A stretch of 64,000 nt of DNA, from assembly GCF_905220415.1 (NCBI RefSeq), contig NC_059564.1, forward strand, positions 4,414,501 through 4,478,500, written 5' to 3'. The notes below the pieces were generated by a model. That model ran no database searches. It was not told the origin of the DNA and was given only the letters and a program-made list of their open reading frames with translations. Positions 44,393 through 57,147 of the stretch are shown piece by piece. The translations under genes and the position numbers were made by a program. The DNA comes from Colias croceus. Taxonomy: Eukaryota > Arthropoda > Insecta > Lepidoptera > Pieridae. The first letter of the stretch is position 1; the number at the start of each line of letters is the position of its first letter.

Positions 44393-44435
44393 GGTCACCC
44401 ATCCAAATACTGACCGCGCCTTGGACCACTTAACC
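44393..44435 (-). pseudogene. 5S rRNA fragment
   Basis: On the minus strand it reads GTTAAG, eight diverged bases, then GGCGCGGTCAGTATTTGGAT and GGGTGACCG. This matches the middle and box C region of animal 5S rRNA with one change in the conserved run. Only about 43 bases are present, so it is a pseudogene or the head of a 5S-derived SINE. Confidence 0.75.
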
Positions 44436-46118
44436 TAATTTTAGCTCTCCAAAATACTAAACCAACACAATAAATTGGTGATTTACAATTTTTAAAGTCG
44501 GTTTACCCTATCAGTCGTTTAATGTAGTTTAAGCCATTAAGCTTAATAAACAGGATGGACTACACAAAAAAAAACAATTAATCCAGCTATAGAGACAACC
44601 AGACAGACAAAAAAACACACCGACATCTCAATTACTTCACACAAATATTAATTTTCATAACGGGCTTTATCGACTCTATAACTATAAGAATAAAGATGAA
44701 ATTTGAATGATCATCTTTATGAAGCTCTAAATTTAAAACTAGTATCGATAACATAAAAATTATTTTGAACTTTATTGTATAGGCAATAAGGAATGTGAAG
44801 GAATTTGAAATACGAATCCAACTCTTTAATCTATTGATTAATAGAAATCGATTCTAATACCTTTCGGTTAAAGTTCAAAATCGAATATGCTGATAATAAA
44901 AAATGTTGTTCGAATTTATTATAGTTATATTTGAAATTAGCTCTTATTTTAATATAGTTAAAGTCGTATTTTCATTGGATATGTTTTGTTTGAGATGTGG
45001 TATCTATATCGAAATGTTTTGGTGACATGAGCGTACCATGTGTGGACAGAAGTGGAACGGAGTCGACAAAAGTTCTTGTGACTAATAATTTTTAATTAGT
45101 TTCGTGAAATATAGATTTTTGTTTCAATTCACAATTAAAATATAGGTAAGTACTTCGAATAGTGAAACAACGTACCTTATGTTTATTATTAACAAATCCT
45201 ACTAGATTATCGTTTTAAAATACTGTTCTAATTGACTAAATAATACAATAAATTAAAAATATAGGTAGGTAGACAACTAATTCTTACTTAAAAGGAAAAA
45301 TGTAGCTTTCTGATAAAAGATTTTAAATGTCAGTTTAATAGGTTTTTGAGTTTATCTAACACAAACTAACAACCAATTGAATCCTTCATTTTTATTCCCA
45401 TAGGTTCTTTAAAAAAATCCTCCATAAAATGTCCAAAAATAAAACCTCGCGACTCCACACCTTTTTGTCCACACTGGGTGGTCAGACCACCATGTAGGCA
45501 TCTGTGCGTCATATTAGGCGCCGGCAACGAACATACAAACATACATACTATTTGGATATATTATCTAAAATTTGGATATGTTGCGGGTAAGCGACGTAAC
45601 GCGTGGTCGAGAAATGGATGGGCAAATTTTTTATAAATGACCGTAGTAATAAATATGCGATATTATGATGTTGAAGAAATTGTGGATTTTATTTAAAAAA
45701 TATTATTATTACTATACCTAAAATATAAATCTGAAGCCTATATCTTCTCCAGAATACAATGTCGTGTTACTTTCTGTTGCACGCAAAAACGGCTGAACAA
45801 ATTTGAATGGATTTTTTATTTCAAGATAGATGTTTAAATTAACGAATAAACCCTACAAATTACCTAACGTTTGTTTGGTGTGAAAATAGACATGTTGTAT
45901 ATATAAATTAAGTGAAACAGTGCAAAAATGAATTATTCAAAAATAAAACATTAATTGTCAATTTTTTTACAAATCAGTTGATGATTCATAAACAAGACTA
46001 ATAAATCTCAGAGAGGATTGTAATAAATATATTTGAATGGTATTATTTATTTTTTCTGACAAGGTAAATGATCCCTTTGACGACGCGTCACTCTTCGCTC
46101 ATCTTATCCTTAATCCTA
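44436..46118. other. Mostly single-copy intronic DNA
   Basis: No exon found. 45470-45620 is GC-richer (AGGCGCCGGCAACGAAC, GTAAGCGACGTAACGCGTGG) and unlike the repeats in this window. Confidence 0.35.
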
Positions 46119-46561
46119 TCCTACTAATATTATAAACTAGCTGCTCAGCGCGGTTTCACCCCCGTGGCTCCACCCCTGTTGGTCGTAGACTCGTAGCGTA
46201 ATGACACATAGTCTATAACCTTCCTCGATAAATGGGCTATATAACAGCGAAAGAATTTTTCAAATCGGACCAGTAGTTCCCGAGATTAGCGCGTTCAAAC
46301 AAACAAACAAACAAACAAACTCTTCAGCTTTATAATATTAGTATAGATTAATGCGAAAGTTTGTGAGGATTGATGTGTATGTGTATGTTTGTAACTCTTT
46401 CACGCAAATACTACTGAGCCGATTACAATGAAATTTATCACACGTATAGAGGGTAACTTGGATTAACACATAGGATAGGTTTTATCCCGGAAATTCCACG
46501 GGAACGAAAACAATGCGGGTTTTTCTTTAAAACGCGAGCGAAGCCGCGGGCGGAAAGCTAG
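46119..46561 (+). mobile_element. Hel-A element with a nested Hel-B
   Basis: Hel-A starts TCCTACTAATATTATAAA at 46119, is broken at 46137, resumes at 46348 with TTAATGCGAAAGTTTGTG and ends GGCGGAAAGCTAG at 46561. The inserted sequence has clean Helitron-type ends. Confidence 0.82.
46137..46347 (-). mobile_element. Helitron-like element, Hel-B, nested in Hel-A
   Basis: Runs on the plus strand from CTAGCTGCTCAGCGCGG to TTAGTATAGA; flanks are A on the left and T on the right, as expected for a Helitron. Confidence 0.8.
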
Positions 46562-46989
46562 TTTGTATACATATAAAATAACTAAAACTTTATCTTATTA
46601 GGTAAACTTTTTTGCTATAAAATAACATTATATTTTAATTTGGGTAACTGTAAGTAGCCTGTGCTAATCTAGACTGTAATCTATCTCTGTACCAAAATTC
46701 ATATTGATCAGATCAGCTGTTTTTGCGTAAAAGAGTTACAAACATCTATCCGCCAACACAAATTTACAAGTTTTAATATCATTCATTGTAATAGGATTTT
46801 GGGTCGTCTTCAACAAGGAAATAAGTATTTTTGGTAATCCAAGTTTTAAACTATCTGTCTACCAAATTCCATTGTAATCAGTACAGACATTATTGCATAT
46901 TGATCAATTAATATCTAAACAAAAAAAACTTGCAAACTTTGACATTCAAAACATTCGTAGTAGTAGAGCCATTCAAGCACAAGTACTTG
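46562..46989. other. Spacer with decayed Hel-A words
   Basis: GATCAGATCAGCTGTTTTTG near 46706 suggests an old minus-strand Hel-A relative. No gene. Confidence 0.35.
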
Positions 46990-47155
46990 AAGAAACTCAA
47001 ACTCAATCTCAAACATTTATTTATTCAATTAGACTTCTTCTAGAAGCACTTTTGAAACGTCATTACATATTTTTAACATTTACCACCGATTCGGAAAGCA
47101 GTATCTACGGAGAAGAAGCGGCAAGAAACTCCATAGTTGCTCTTTTGAAGAAAGC
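46990..47155 (-). repeat. LINE 3' UTR fragment
   Basis: Matches the 3' UTR of the LINE at 41923 (ACCACCGATTCGGAAAGCAG, AAACTCCATAGTTGCTC). The open frame across it at 46893-47240 is not a gene. Confidence 0.7.
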
Positions 47156-47232
47156 AAAACAAATAAACAACAAAAATCAGCTGATCTATCAATGGAGTAC
47201 AAAATTCATTCATTCATTTGGAACACAAAATA

Positions 47233-47403
47233 TCTTATAATATAAAAATGAATCGCAAAATGTGGTGGTAAGCGCATAACTCGAGAACAACTGAACCGAT
47301 TTCGTTAATTCTTTTTTTATTACATTTCTTGAAGTACGAGGATGGTTCTTATGGAGAGAAAACGTAAAAATGTACCACGGGCGAAACCGGGGCGGACCGC
47401 TAG
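47233..47403 (+). mobile_element. Helitron-like element, Hel-E
   Basis: TCTTATAATATAAAAATGAA start to GGGGCGGACCGCTAG end. Confidence 0.77.
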
Positions 47404-48702
47404 TATAAATATAAGTATATTTACTTACACTCAAAATTACGCAACTAATGTTAACTTAACCACAGATTAAATAGTTACTTAACAACTTAACATCAATCAA
47501 TCTGTTAAACATCAAACATGTTACTTCAAAAAAAGCCACAAAAAACGCACCGAGCATCGAACCGGCTACCACAGCTCAACCACTGAACACAAACATTACA
47601 TTTAACACTTTTGCGGACCGTATCTTTAATCTCCTAATCCTAATGCCACCCAACGTGATAAAGCCGTCTCTTCTTTCGTACACTAGTTCATATGTCCGTC
47701 TCTGTCGCGCGAGCATTTTTTTACTCCCATTGAAGTTTGCTGTCAAAATAAGGATTATAAGAGTTTGGATCGCTTTATGCAGTAAGTTAAGTTTAAGTTA
47801 CTTGTGCAATGAGAGTGGTGGCTCAGTGGTGAGGAACTTAGACTTCAAATTATAGGGGGTTCGACACCAGGCGAGCATACAGGAAATACATATTAACATG
47901 CACACGTCAATGTAAATGTTTAATAATTAAGTAGATTTAGTTGCGGAACGTAATTTATTTCGTTGAACTTCAATTATTTATTTGAGTGTCACTCAATAAG
48001 TGTATGAGTTAACTTAGTCAAATATCTAATACGTAAAAACTTTTGTAAATAAAATACAAATTTTGTTAAATGTTTTCAGTTCAATTTACTATAGTCAGTT
48101 ACTTTTCATAATCTAATAAGAATATAAAAAATATAACAATACTAATACTTAAATAAATTAAATAGGCATTGCATAAAGCGATCCCCAGTGGTATGCATAA
48201 AAAAGAAAAACTCTCAAGAGTGATGACTTAATTTTAAGACCACCATACGGACAGACGGACAATATATACGTGTGTTTGTGAGTTTATTAGTCATCAGCTC
48301 GAGTGTTTGTTTACTAGACCGGGTTTGATGCGATTTTGAAAAAGTAGTAGATTTTGATAGAAATTTTTGACTGACGGTTATACTTTCTTACTTTCGATAA
48401 AGAGTTAATCCAGATTATGAGATTATAAATAGTCTATCTCTTGTGTCAAATTTCATTCAGATTTGATCAGCTGTTTTCGTTTGAAAGAATAACAAACATT
48501 TATTAATAGACTAGTTATAGTAGGTATAAATAGTAAGTAGTAGTAGTAATAGGTAGTTTTCAGTTTATCCATCGCAAACATACATAAATCTTAATATTAT
48601 ATTGTTATTATTGTACACGCAGAGAAACAATGAACCATTTCAAATAAAAAGCAATGAACTATTTCCAACTAGTAATAGTAACACATACATAAATAAATAA
48701 AA
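47404..48702. other. Intronic DNA with one tRNA-like remnant
   Basis: 47807-47885 has GGTGGCTCAGTGGTGAGGAA and GGGGGTTCGACACC, resembling A and B boxes of a SINE head. The rest is AT-rich with no exon. Confidence 0.4.
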
Positions 48703-48856
48703 AAGACGTGTGTCACTTGGGACTGCCGCGGTAAAGCTATGCCTTCAAGCCACATCTCCGCCCGTCGGAGTGGGGAGCGTGAGGTTTTTTCGTTACGGAA
48801 TTTCTCGATTCGGTCCCCGCGCTCAAGGCCCGCGATAGAAGCTTTGCAATAGCTTA
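48703..48856 (+). repeat. Interspersed GC-rich repeat, family N
   Basis: Shortest N copy, from AGACGTGTGTCACTTGGGAC to GCTTTGCAATAGCTT. Confidence 0.65.
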
Positions 48857-49144
48857 ATATTATGATGTAGGTAAATAACTGTAACGTTTTAAAATCAAAG
48901 CAAATATCATAATCACTATCACACACCAATTACCTACTAAAAAAAATTTCAATAACAACCCAAAAAACACAACAAAAAACAGAACTATTAGCCCCACATT
49001 ATCTTTAAAGTGACCGCCATTTTGACGTTAATGTGACATCTGTCAAAATAGAGTTTAGCCCGCCATGATGGATCGGTGTTAGAATGACGTCACAAATGCT
49101 ACCGTTTATATTTTACAATAGTGAATCATACTTAGAAGCAATAA
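48857..49144. other. Spacer
   Basis: 49008-49085 has GTGACCGCCATTTTGACG and CATCTGTCAAAATAG, words like those at 55741 and 56161. Confidence 0.35.
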
Positions 49145-49341
49145 CTACATATAGTACCTACCTATAAAACAAAGTCGCTTTCTCTGTCCCTATGTCCCTT
49201 TGTATGCTTAAATCTTTAAAACTACGCAACGGATTTTGATGCGGTTTTTTTTTAATAGATAGAGTGATTCAAGAGGAAGGTTTTAGTATATAATTTATTA
49301 GGTTTTAGACAAAGCGGGCGAAGCCGCGGGCGGTAAGCTAG
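49145..49341 (+). mobile_element. Helitron-like element, Hel-C
   Basis: 5' end degraded; 3' end GCGGGCGGTAAGCTAG intact. Confidence 0.74.
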
Positions 49342-50975
49342 TATAGTTTAAAAAGCAAATACCTAACAAAAGATCGTATGAAATTATTGTAGTGTCCTTG
49401 ATAAGTACAAAGTTTGAATTAAATCTATAGTGTTTATTTTTTTTTTTGAAAGCAAAAGGATGTACTTACATTTATTTGGAGAGGATTCCTTAGAGATACT
49501 TCTTTACAGTAAGTAAACAAAAAAATTGCTGTAATCAACATTGATTCGCTATTTCATAATTTTGACCAATTTTTGTTTCTAAAGTTCCAACGACAAACAT
49601 TTTATTTCGCAATTTATTTATTAATAAACAAATAAAATTAACATTTGTCCAACTATACAACTTCAATAATAATCAACCTAACTGCCTATTGGCAACTTGA
49701 ATCATATGTTTTCTGTCTCTGAATGTCTTCATATAAATAAATTGAAATAATTTAGATAGCTTTATGACTTAAAACGTCTATCAATAACTGTAATTGAATA
49801 ATTACAACATTCAAATTAAATTACGTATTTATAATTATAAATAGTATCCAAAATCAAGCCATAATTCACTTTATAATGCCATAACTCGTTTATCAATATA
49901 ATTAGACATTATAAACGCAATTACAGTATTACAGAAGTTATCCGACTTTACCGGGTAATCATAGACAATTATTTTTAACTAGCCACCCACAGACTATAAA
50001 AAAGCACTTAGAAACTCTTTCGAGCGAACAGGTTTCATTTCGCGCCGAGCTGATTCTGTTGACAGCGACTATAGCTAATCAATTAACGAAACAACTAAAA
50101 AACGTCGAAACAAATTTGTCTACAGGCTAATGGGAAACAAAGCGATTTCTTTAATTTTAAAACGCGCCCACCGCGCAATAATCGCCCCTATTTCTCAGAT
50201 GTTTCTAAAATAACCACCGTGCGTCGCATAAATATGTTCGCGACGACATTAGTTCTACTAATCATGTATTAACATCCAGAATTAACGAAACGGCCATCCC
50301 GTGAAGTGGAACGCTCGAATTGACAGCTGCAGTTGCCGCCAAATTTGCTGTCACTGTGACAGCGTATGATTTACGCGGCAAACGAAAATAAATACACGAC
50401 CATTAAGAAGAGACGAATAAAAAACGGTTTGAATTAATAAAGTTTAATTTAACCGACCACACATCATGATGCGAATGGATTAAACACAGAAGTTTGTTTT
50501 CATTTGTGTAAAGACTTCCTGATGGCATATCAGTTTATTTTTAATCCGTTCATTAATCGTTTCGCTTAAGTGCTTCTATTTTTAAAAATTTTTTTCGTAG
50601 GCAAAGGCCGTTAGATTTGGGATATTGACAAATTATTTTAAAGGTGATTTTACACGGTTACTTCAAGATAAGTGAGCTTGATGTTGCGCTATAATGGGCG
50701 CATTAATAAAACCTTAGTTAGATAAATGGGAGTCTATCGTGAGTATTTAGCTTTATCAATCTGTGCCTTCCATCACAGATTATACGTTATTTTTTACGGT
50801 GATCATTAAATATTTATGGAGGTCACAAATGCCAAATTTGTTGTTTAACACGTGATTAACTTTATTTAGATATCAGTTTTTCTACAATGTTTGGTTAGGA
50901 TTAACGCGGTTAAAAACAGATTGAATAAAAACATGTGTTATTTTTTCCGTAACACATTTAATGATTTATAGTTTA
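49342..50975. other. Single-copy intronic island, candidate regulatory DNA
   Basis: 1.6 kb with no repeat from elsewhere in the window. 50000-50400 is GC-richer, with CGCGCCCACCGCGCAATAAT, CCGTGCGTCGCATAAATATG, several TAATTAA-type homeodomain words and GACAGCTGCAG. A role as an inv enhancer is inference only. Confidence 0.35.
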
Positions 50976-51193
50976 CTAGCTTTCCGCCCGCGGCTTCGCC
51001 CACGTTTTTAAAGAAAAACCTGCATAGTTCCCGTTCCCGTGGGATTTCCGGGATAAAACCTATCCTATGTGTTAATCCAAGTTACCCTCTATATGTGTGC
51101 TAAATTTCATTGTAATCGGTTCAGTAGTATTTGCGTGAAAGAGTAACAAACACAGACACATCCTCACAAACTTTCGCATTTATAATATTCGTT
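50976..51193 (-). mobile_element. Helitron-like element, Hel-A
   Basis: CTAG at 50976-50979; hairpin slightly changed (GCCCACG). Confidence 0.77.
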
Positions 51194-52546
51194 GTTAGAA
51201 TAGGATAGGAAGTAGAATAAGATTCGTATAATGCGTTCATTAATTAACGAACAATCTGGATAATATCTCACAGATGATAAAAAATAGCGGATATGCAATT
51301 TGGCGCGAAATGAAAAGCATAGATAATATTTTACTTTTTTTTAATTCCGTGTCAAACACAACAGTGATGGAACGTTATTTATTTATCTTTTTTAATCTAG
51401 CCATTTAGTAAAATGTTGATTTATTCGGGCAATTAATCATTTTGAACGGAAACTATCAATTATTATTTAGATTTAGAGATCCGTTGTATGACTTTTTTAT
51501 TTCAATACTTGGTATTACTATTACTGTGTATTAAATATTTATTCTATGTTTTACAAAATCATATATTATATTTTTGTTTGTAATTTGTAATTAAATTCCT
51601 CGGAAACGGCTTGACCGATTTTTATGAAATTCCAAATTTAATATAGTCGATAAATCAGAGAATAGGTCGAAAACTGCAGGTATGCTAGCATTGCTACTTG
51701 CTAGCTATAGGGCAATTGCAAAAACATCAAAAAACGTTTAGCTTTCTAGCAGATAGTAAGTAGACCTTGATTTGTTCAAGATCTTTAATTTATACAACTA
51801 AGGAAATTTCACTAAAATCTGTGCAGCAGTTAACTATAAAAAAACTACCTAACAGATTTTCAATAGACCATTAGTGATAGGTAATAATAGAATTAATTTA
51901 ACACATTACAGCAGATAGTATTACATATCTATATTAAGTTATGAAGTGAAAACGATAAGTCATAAAGGGTCGTGGGTTCGATTTCCGCTTAAAGGTTACA
52001 TAAACAGATGACAATAATTATAATTTTATTGTTTTATTGACATGAAGTTGTTGATAAAAACAAGAATATTGATTTTTATAAATGTTAGATTACGACAATT
52101 AATTACGCAAAAACGGCTGGACCTATTTCGATAAAGTAAATTTTAAAATAGGTAGATATTTGGAACAAAGTTTTATGTATATGTACGCAAGATCTAGGAA
52201 ACAGCTGAAATTCACTAAACCATTCAAACAGAAAAACATTCGAATACGTCGTTGAATCAGATAAAAAGTCGAAACCTACTCAAAAACAGTTCATCCGTTT
52301 GACATGCCACTTGTACAGTGGCATTGCCACTGTACATACCTACTCAAAATATTATCATGTACCCACAAAAATAATTTCTAATCCGATTCGTGTTGCGCTC
52401 AAAATTCATATACGTATATCTTATTGTATGAGCATGGCAACTCGAATGCATGTTTTGACAAATTAATTTCGTTGCGGACCGTACCGATCATTATACTGTT
52501 ATAGGGCTGTGCTTTACAGTTTAAAGTTGTTAATTTTTATAAGTGA
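51194..52546. other. AT-rich intronic DNA with remnants
   Basis: GGGTCGTGGGTTCGATTTCC at 51968-51987 is a B-box-like SINE remnant; CGGCTTGACCGATTTTTATG near 51608 a decayed Helitron-like word. No exon. Confidence 0.35.
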
Positions 52547-52729
52547 CTAGCTGTGTTTCACCCACATTGCTCCGCTCCTGTAGGGCTTAGCGTGATGATA
52601 TATAGCCTAGAGCCTTCCTCGATAAACGGGCTATCTAACACCGAAAGAATTTTTCAAATCAGACCAGCAGTTCCTGAGATTAGCGCGTTCAAACAAACAA
52701 ACTCTTCAGCTTTACAATATTAGTATAGA
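52547..52729 (-). mobile_element. Helitron-like element, Hel-B
   Basis: CTAG at 52547-52550 and a GTATAGA end at 52729. Confidence 0.75.
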
Positions 52730-52799
52730 TGTAAGAAAGAAAGAAAGATGACAAGAAAGATGTACTTACAGAATACAGATAGTTAAAATGGTAGTTGAT

Positions 52800-52952
52800 T
52801 TTTGAAGTGAAACTTCTTTAGGCGCGTTGAGAGTAAAATTTCAAGGTCGCTGCAATACCGTCACGTCATGAAGTAAGGCGACGATTTTGGTATCTTTGTA
52901 TTATGCCAAAGAAGTTTTACTTCTAACAGGTGGGCATACACGCTCTTTTTTA
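52800..52952 (+). mobile_element. Interspersed repeat G
   Basis: Starts TTTTTGAAGTGAAACTTCTT; has lost CGTCATGG from the usual GGTCGCGTCATGG block. Confidence 0.67.
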
Positions 52953-54686
52953 AATTTAAATTTATTGCCACTTTTGTCAAAAAACTACCTTAAAATGCAG
53001 TACATATCACTAAGAAGTAACAATTACTTACAATATATACATTTTACATGTTAATATTACATGTAAATGGTAATACATAGTTTTATATTTTACATTTAAA
53101 TAGGTCGAAAACATAAAACTACTAATGCAAAATCAATGTAATTATTTTATGTTACTTTCTTAATCAGAGATTGTAAATGCCTGAATCAATTACGATTATA
53201 ATTTATATGATTAGAAATTTATTATATCTAGTGAAAGATAGAATTGTTGATAAAATACTAAGAGCTAGGGTAGATAGAATCTGTTAGTAATGTTTTTTCT
53301 ACAAAATAGTATATTACATGAAATTAGTACCTATTCCTTTTAAAACGATTATTTATATATACTTATCTTTAAAATTATACTGTAATTTTACTAATTAGAA
53401 TTAGTATATTTTTATCAACCAAGCCAAATCAACCAATAAAACAAAAGAAACAACATTATATTCACGATACATAACATATTAATTATGTAAATTGTATTAA
53501 GCACATAGCATATCATTTAAAATAAATATATTATAAAGTAATGTACCCAGTACAAAAAAAATACAAACATACAAAAAATATAAATTAATTACATTATATC
53601 TCGCTAGTGCCAACCCTGAACACCGTCTGGGTGGCCCGCGACTCTGATACTGTGGCAGTACAATAAAACAACCGCAGAGAGAGATAGCAGATGTGACGTC
53701 ATTCGCCTCTCGCTCGCACGCGCTAATCAATCGTTATTTGTGAGCTAAGTATTTAGTATTTATTGGAATATTATCTAATATCGTAGTACTATTATATTAT
53801 GCATTATAATGTTTGTCCGTCTTTCACGTGTAAACAAAAGAGCTGATTAGGATGAATTTTGTACGCAGATAGATTATGTAATTTGTAATGCATTTAGTGA
53901 ATTGTTATATTATTAAATGGGGCTAAAGACACAAAATAGGGCATTTTAGTCTAGGTCTAGGACCTTTAGTTTAGTAGAATTTTCTTTTCTAAATTAATAA
54001 GTACCTACATAGGTACATCTATTCTATTTTTAAAAGTTTAATAATAAATAATAATTGATTCATTCAAAAACTATAGCAATTTTATAATTCATTCTCATAA
54101 TATTTTGCCTTTATATTATGAAATTGCTCCTATAAATAGGTTCAGCTATACTTCCAATAATACGTTTTCTAAATCTTTACCAACGTCTAATGAACATAAC
54201 TGTTACTTTAAATTTAAGCATAAGCAACATTTAAACTGTTATACATACCTACATTAAATCATAATCAACATTTTAACAGTCACACTATGGCACTATGACA
54301 CTATTACATCATGCCTAACCCTAAAAAAAAACAAACAACTTATTACCCCATACATCCTTATCATTGAAACATACCCCAAAAGTGTACCCATAAATACACG
54401 CCATAAAATTATTGCAAGTGTAAAACAACTAAATGACGTGAAAACATCAACACTATCACCACACCACACACTTCAAATCAATAAATGAAATTGCGAAAAA
54501 AAAACACCCTGTATCATCCCCTTGTGACTAATGATCCGGAATTCTTTATCTACAGCGCGCACTCTGCATTGCAAGAATTCAATTTAGTCGCGAAACAGTG
54601 TGATTTTTAATCGACTAGAAGATATACGGGGTGATTTTTTTTGGAGATTGTTTTTTCTTATACAGAGAAAATTGTTACATAGCTAT
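52953..54686. other. Intronic DNA, little recognised
   Basis: 53610-53720 is a GC-richer patch (GTCTGGGTGGCCCGCGACTC, ATGTGACGTCATTCGCC with a CRE-like TGACGTCA). Otherwise AT-rich. The frame at 53497-53730 has no gene features. Confidence 0.35.
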
Positions 54687-54887
54687 TTATACTAATATTA
54701 TAAAGCTGAAGAGTTTGTTTGTTTGTTTGAACGCACTAATCTCAGGAACTACTGGTCCGATTTGAAAAATTCTTTCGGTGTTAGATAGCCCATTTATCGA
54801 GGAAGGCTATTAATAATATATAATATATCATAACGTAAAGACCAATGAAAGCGGAGCAACGCGTGTAAAACCGCGGGGTATAGCTAC
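54687..54887 (+). mobile_element. Helitron-like element, Hel-B
   Basis: TATACTAATATTATAAAGCT start; ends GGGGTATAGCTAC. Confidence 0.72.
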
Positions 54888-55284
54888 TATTGTATAAAGA
54901 TACCAACAAACAATAATTAAAACATTACTATAGCATATAGACGCAAACAATATTTGCTGTATAATATTACCTACTGCAATTTCTACAATAAAAGGGGCTT
55001 TAATTGTAGAAATTGGTGGATTTTAAACACAAAACTGCTAATCCAAATATTTTAACCAGGCTAAGACGATTAACAAGACAAAACGCAAGGAGGGTCAACT
55101 AACTGGTGTATTCTAGTAATGGAGTGAAACCCATTAAAGATGGCCGCCGGTTACACCGTCGCGAATTGTGCTCGCGAATGTTTTTATTTTGGTATAAATT
55201 TTGTAAAAATCTTGAATAACTAACGAAAACAAAATGAGTTACAAATTAAAGTGACTTTTCATAATATATAAATTCGCTTGTGTG
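54888..55284. other. Spacer with a YY1/PHO-like word
   Basis: AAGATGGCCGC at 55138-55148 lies in a GC-richer patch with CACCGTCGCGAATTG. Confidence 0.3.
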
Positions 55285-55430
55285 GCGAGCACACGTGTCA
55301 GAAGTGAAACTTCTTTGGCAAAGTTCAAATATATTAAAATCGTTGCCTTACTCAATGACGTGACGGTATTGCCATGACGCGACCTTGAAATTTTACTCTC
55401 AACGCGCCTAAAGAAGTTTCACTTCAGAAA
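55285..55430 (-). mobile_element. Interspersed repeat G
   Basis: Minus-strand copy from GCACACGTGTCAGAAGTGAA to AAGAAGTTTCACTTC. Confidence 0.68.
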
Positions 55431-56981
55431 TAACAATGTTTAACTATGTTTAGTGTGTACTTAGGTACATATGTATTATTAAATCGTATTCTCCTAAGTT
55501 TTAAATCACTTCCTGATAATATTTCTGCTAGACTTTTAGACATTTTGACATAAACACTAATACATGTCACTCCAACTGACAGATGAACTAAACATATCAA
55601 GAAGCTGTTAAACCCTGAGTAAGAAACTTAACGTATAATAAATAAATAATACAAACAGTGTAAACCTTATTCTAAAACGCTTGACTAATCGTTCAAGTAA
55701 TTATCCCATATTGAGACTACAACTTGGCGGGAAGCGCGCCAAGATGGCGGCCTGTCAAATTTGACATTTACAAGTTTCGCGCGCAACGAAATGAAATAGC
55801 TGATGTTAATTGTGAAGATGTTATTCTTAATGGGGATTTAAAGTTATTGTTGTAAAATTTTAAGCTTGAAAGGCAAAGGGCAAATGACTTTGCTGATTAA
55901 GCCACTGTTTGCCTCTTTAACTAAGATTTTTATACATTATCTGTCCTATTTTACAGATAATATGTTCTGTGTAGGCAAAACTGATAATTTAGAAAAGCAA
56001 AAAGAAGAATTGGGATCCACCGATGTTTTATGAAACGTCGAACAAAATAGAGGTTATAACTTATAGTAGTACCTAGTATATTTTGTAATAATCATTAATT
56101 TCTACACAAATCTATTCCCGAATGTAAACCAAACAACAAGCATTAGAGCAATGGCGCCACAATATGGCGGCCTGTCAAAAGTGACATTTACTAGTTTTGG
56201 CGCGTTCTACGCTTCATTGTGGAGATGATAATTAGTTTTTGTTTATGTATGTTTATTATAATTATTATACATACATTATTATAGAGAAACGTATAGATTA
56301 ATTTTGGAACGGACGCAATTAAACACAGAATAGGTTTAGGTAGATGACGTATTTTTTCTTATCATGGTCTATAAAAACCTATCATCGCAAAGAAGAACGA
56401 AAAAGAACCTATTACCTAACACACCATAAAATAAAACATATTATTAAATACGACCCTTTAAAATTTCCCTACAAATCCAAACCCCATAAAGAAAACTATC
56501 AATACTTTGCCCCATGCCCCATATATTGCCCCATACGGGAACAAGTTAACTGACAGTTAAGTTAATCATCGGATATAAGATCAAGGGTTAATCCAACGGG
56601 TCAGGGGTTAGGAAATTAGTAGCGAATACTTGACTAGCGGAAAATCTGATTAAGATAAGGCTGTGGTCTCGAACATAAGCGGTAGCGATTTCATATATTA
56701 TTTAATTTGTTTTTAAATATGGTATGTAGGTACCTATATTTTTGCAATTTTTTTTTCGCTGTTGCTTTGATTATGGTTACAATGTAAATTATGTATTGAT
56801 TAAATAAATAACCACAAGTATAATTATTCAAATAAGCATTGTTATAAATAAAAAGCTATAATTGGAAATTAATTCTATTAGGTAGTCTTTTAATAGTTTC
56901 AGTTTTAAATCAGAAGATGCATTGTTTATATTAGAGAAGTACTTACATATTGTTTACATATTTTGTTCATTGAATTATATC
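55431..56981. other. Intronic island with a paired PHO/YY1-like motif
   Basis: Two similar ~45-bp blocks at 55741-55785 and 56161-56205 share ATGGCGGCCTGTCAAA and TGACATTTAC. The remainder is AT-rich; the frame at 56344-56553 has no domain I recognise. Confidence 0.4.
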
Positions 56982-57147
56982 AGAGAAGCTATACAATACA
57001 AGCAATGTACTGTATAAAAATAAGTCAAGTTTTCCTTCCTGACGCTATAACTCCAGAACGCACCAACCGATTTCCACGGTTTTGCATTCGTTGGAAAGGT
57101 CTCGGGCTCCGTGATGACGGACGGATGGAGTTCGCCCGGTTTGCTAG
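56982..57147 (+). mobile_element. Helitron-like element, other family
   Basis: Starts near AGAGAAGCTATACAATACAA, contains AACTCCAGAACGCACCAACC and CGTTGGAAAGGTCTCGGGCT, and ends GCCCGGTTTGCTAG before T. Only copy in the window; assigned by its general layout. Confidence 0.5.

Noticed and set aside
46893..47240. 115-residue plus-strand ORF
   Set aside because: Most of it lies on the antisense of a LINE 3' UTR fragment and runs into a Hel-E element.
53497..53730. Possible first inv exon on the minus strand, because of the GC-rich patch
   Set aside because: The translation has no eh1, EH2 or Tyr-Ser-Asp-Arg-type engrailed motif and no suitable donor in phase.
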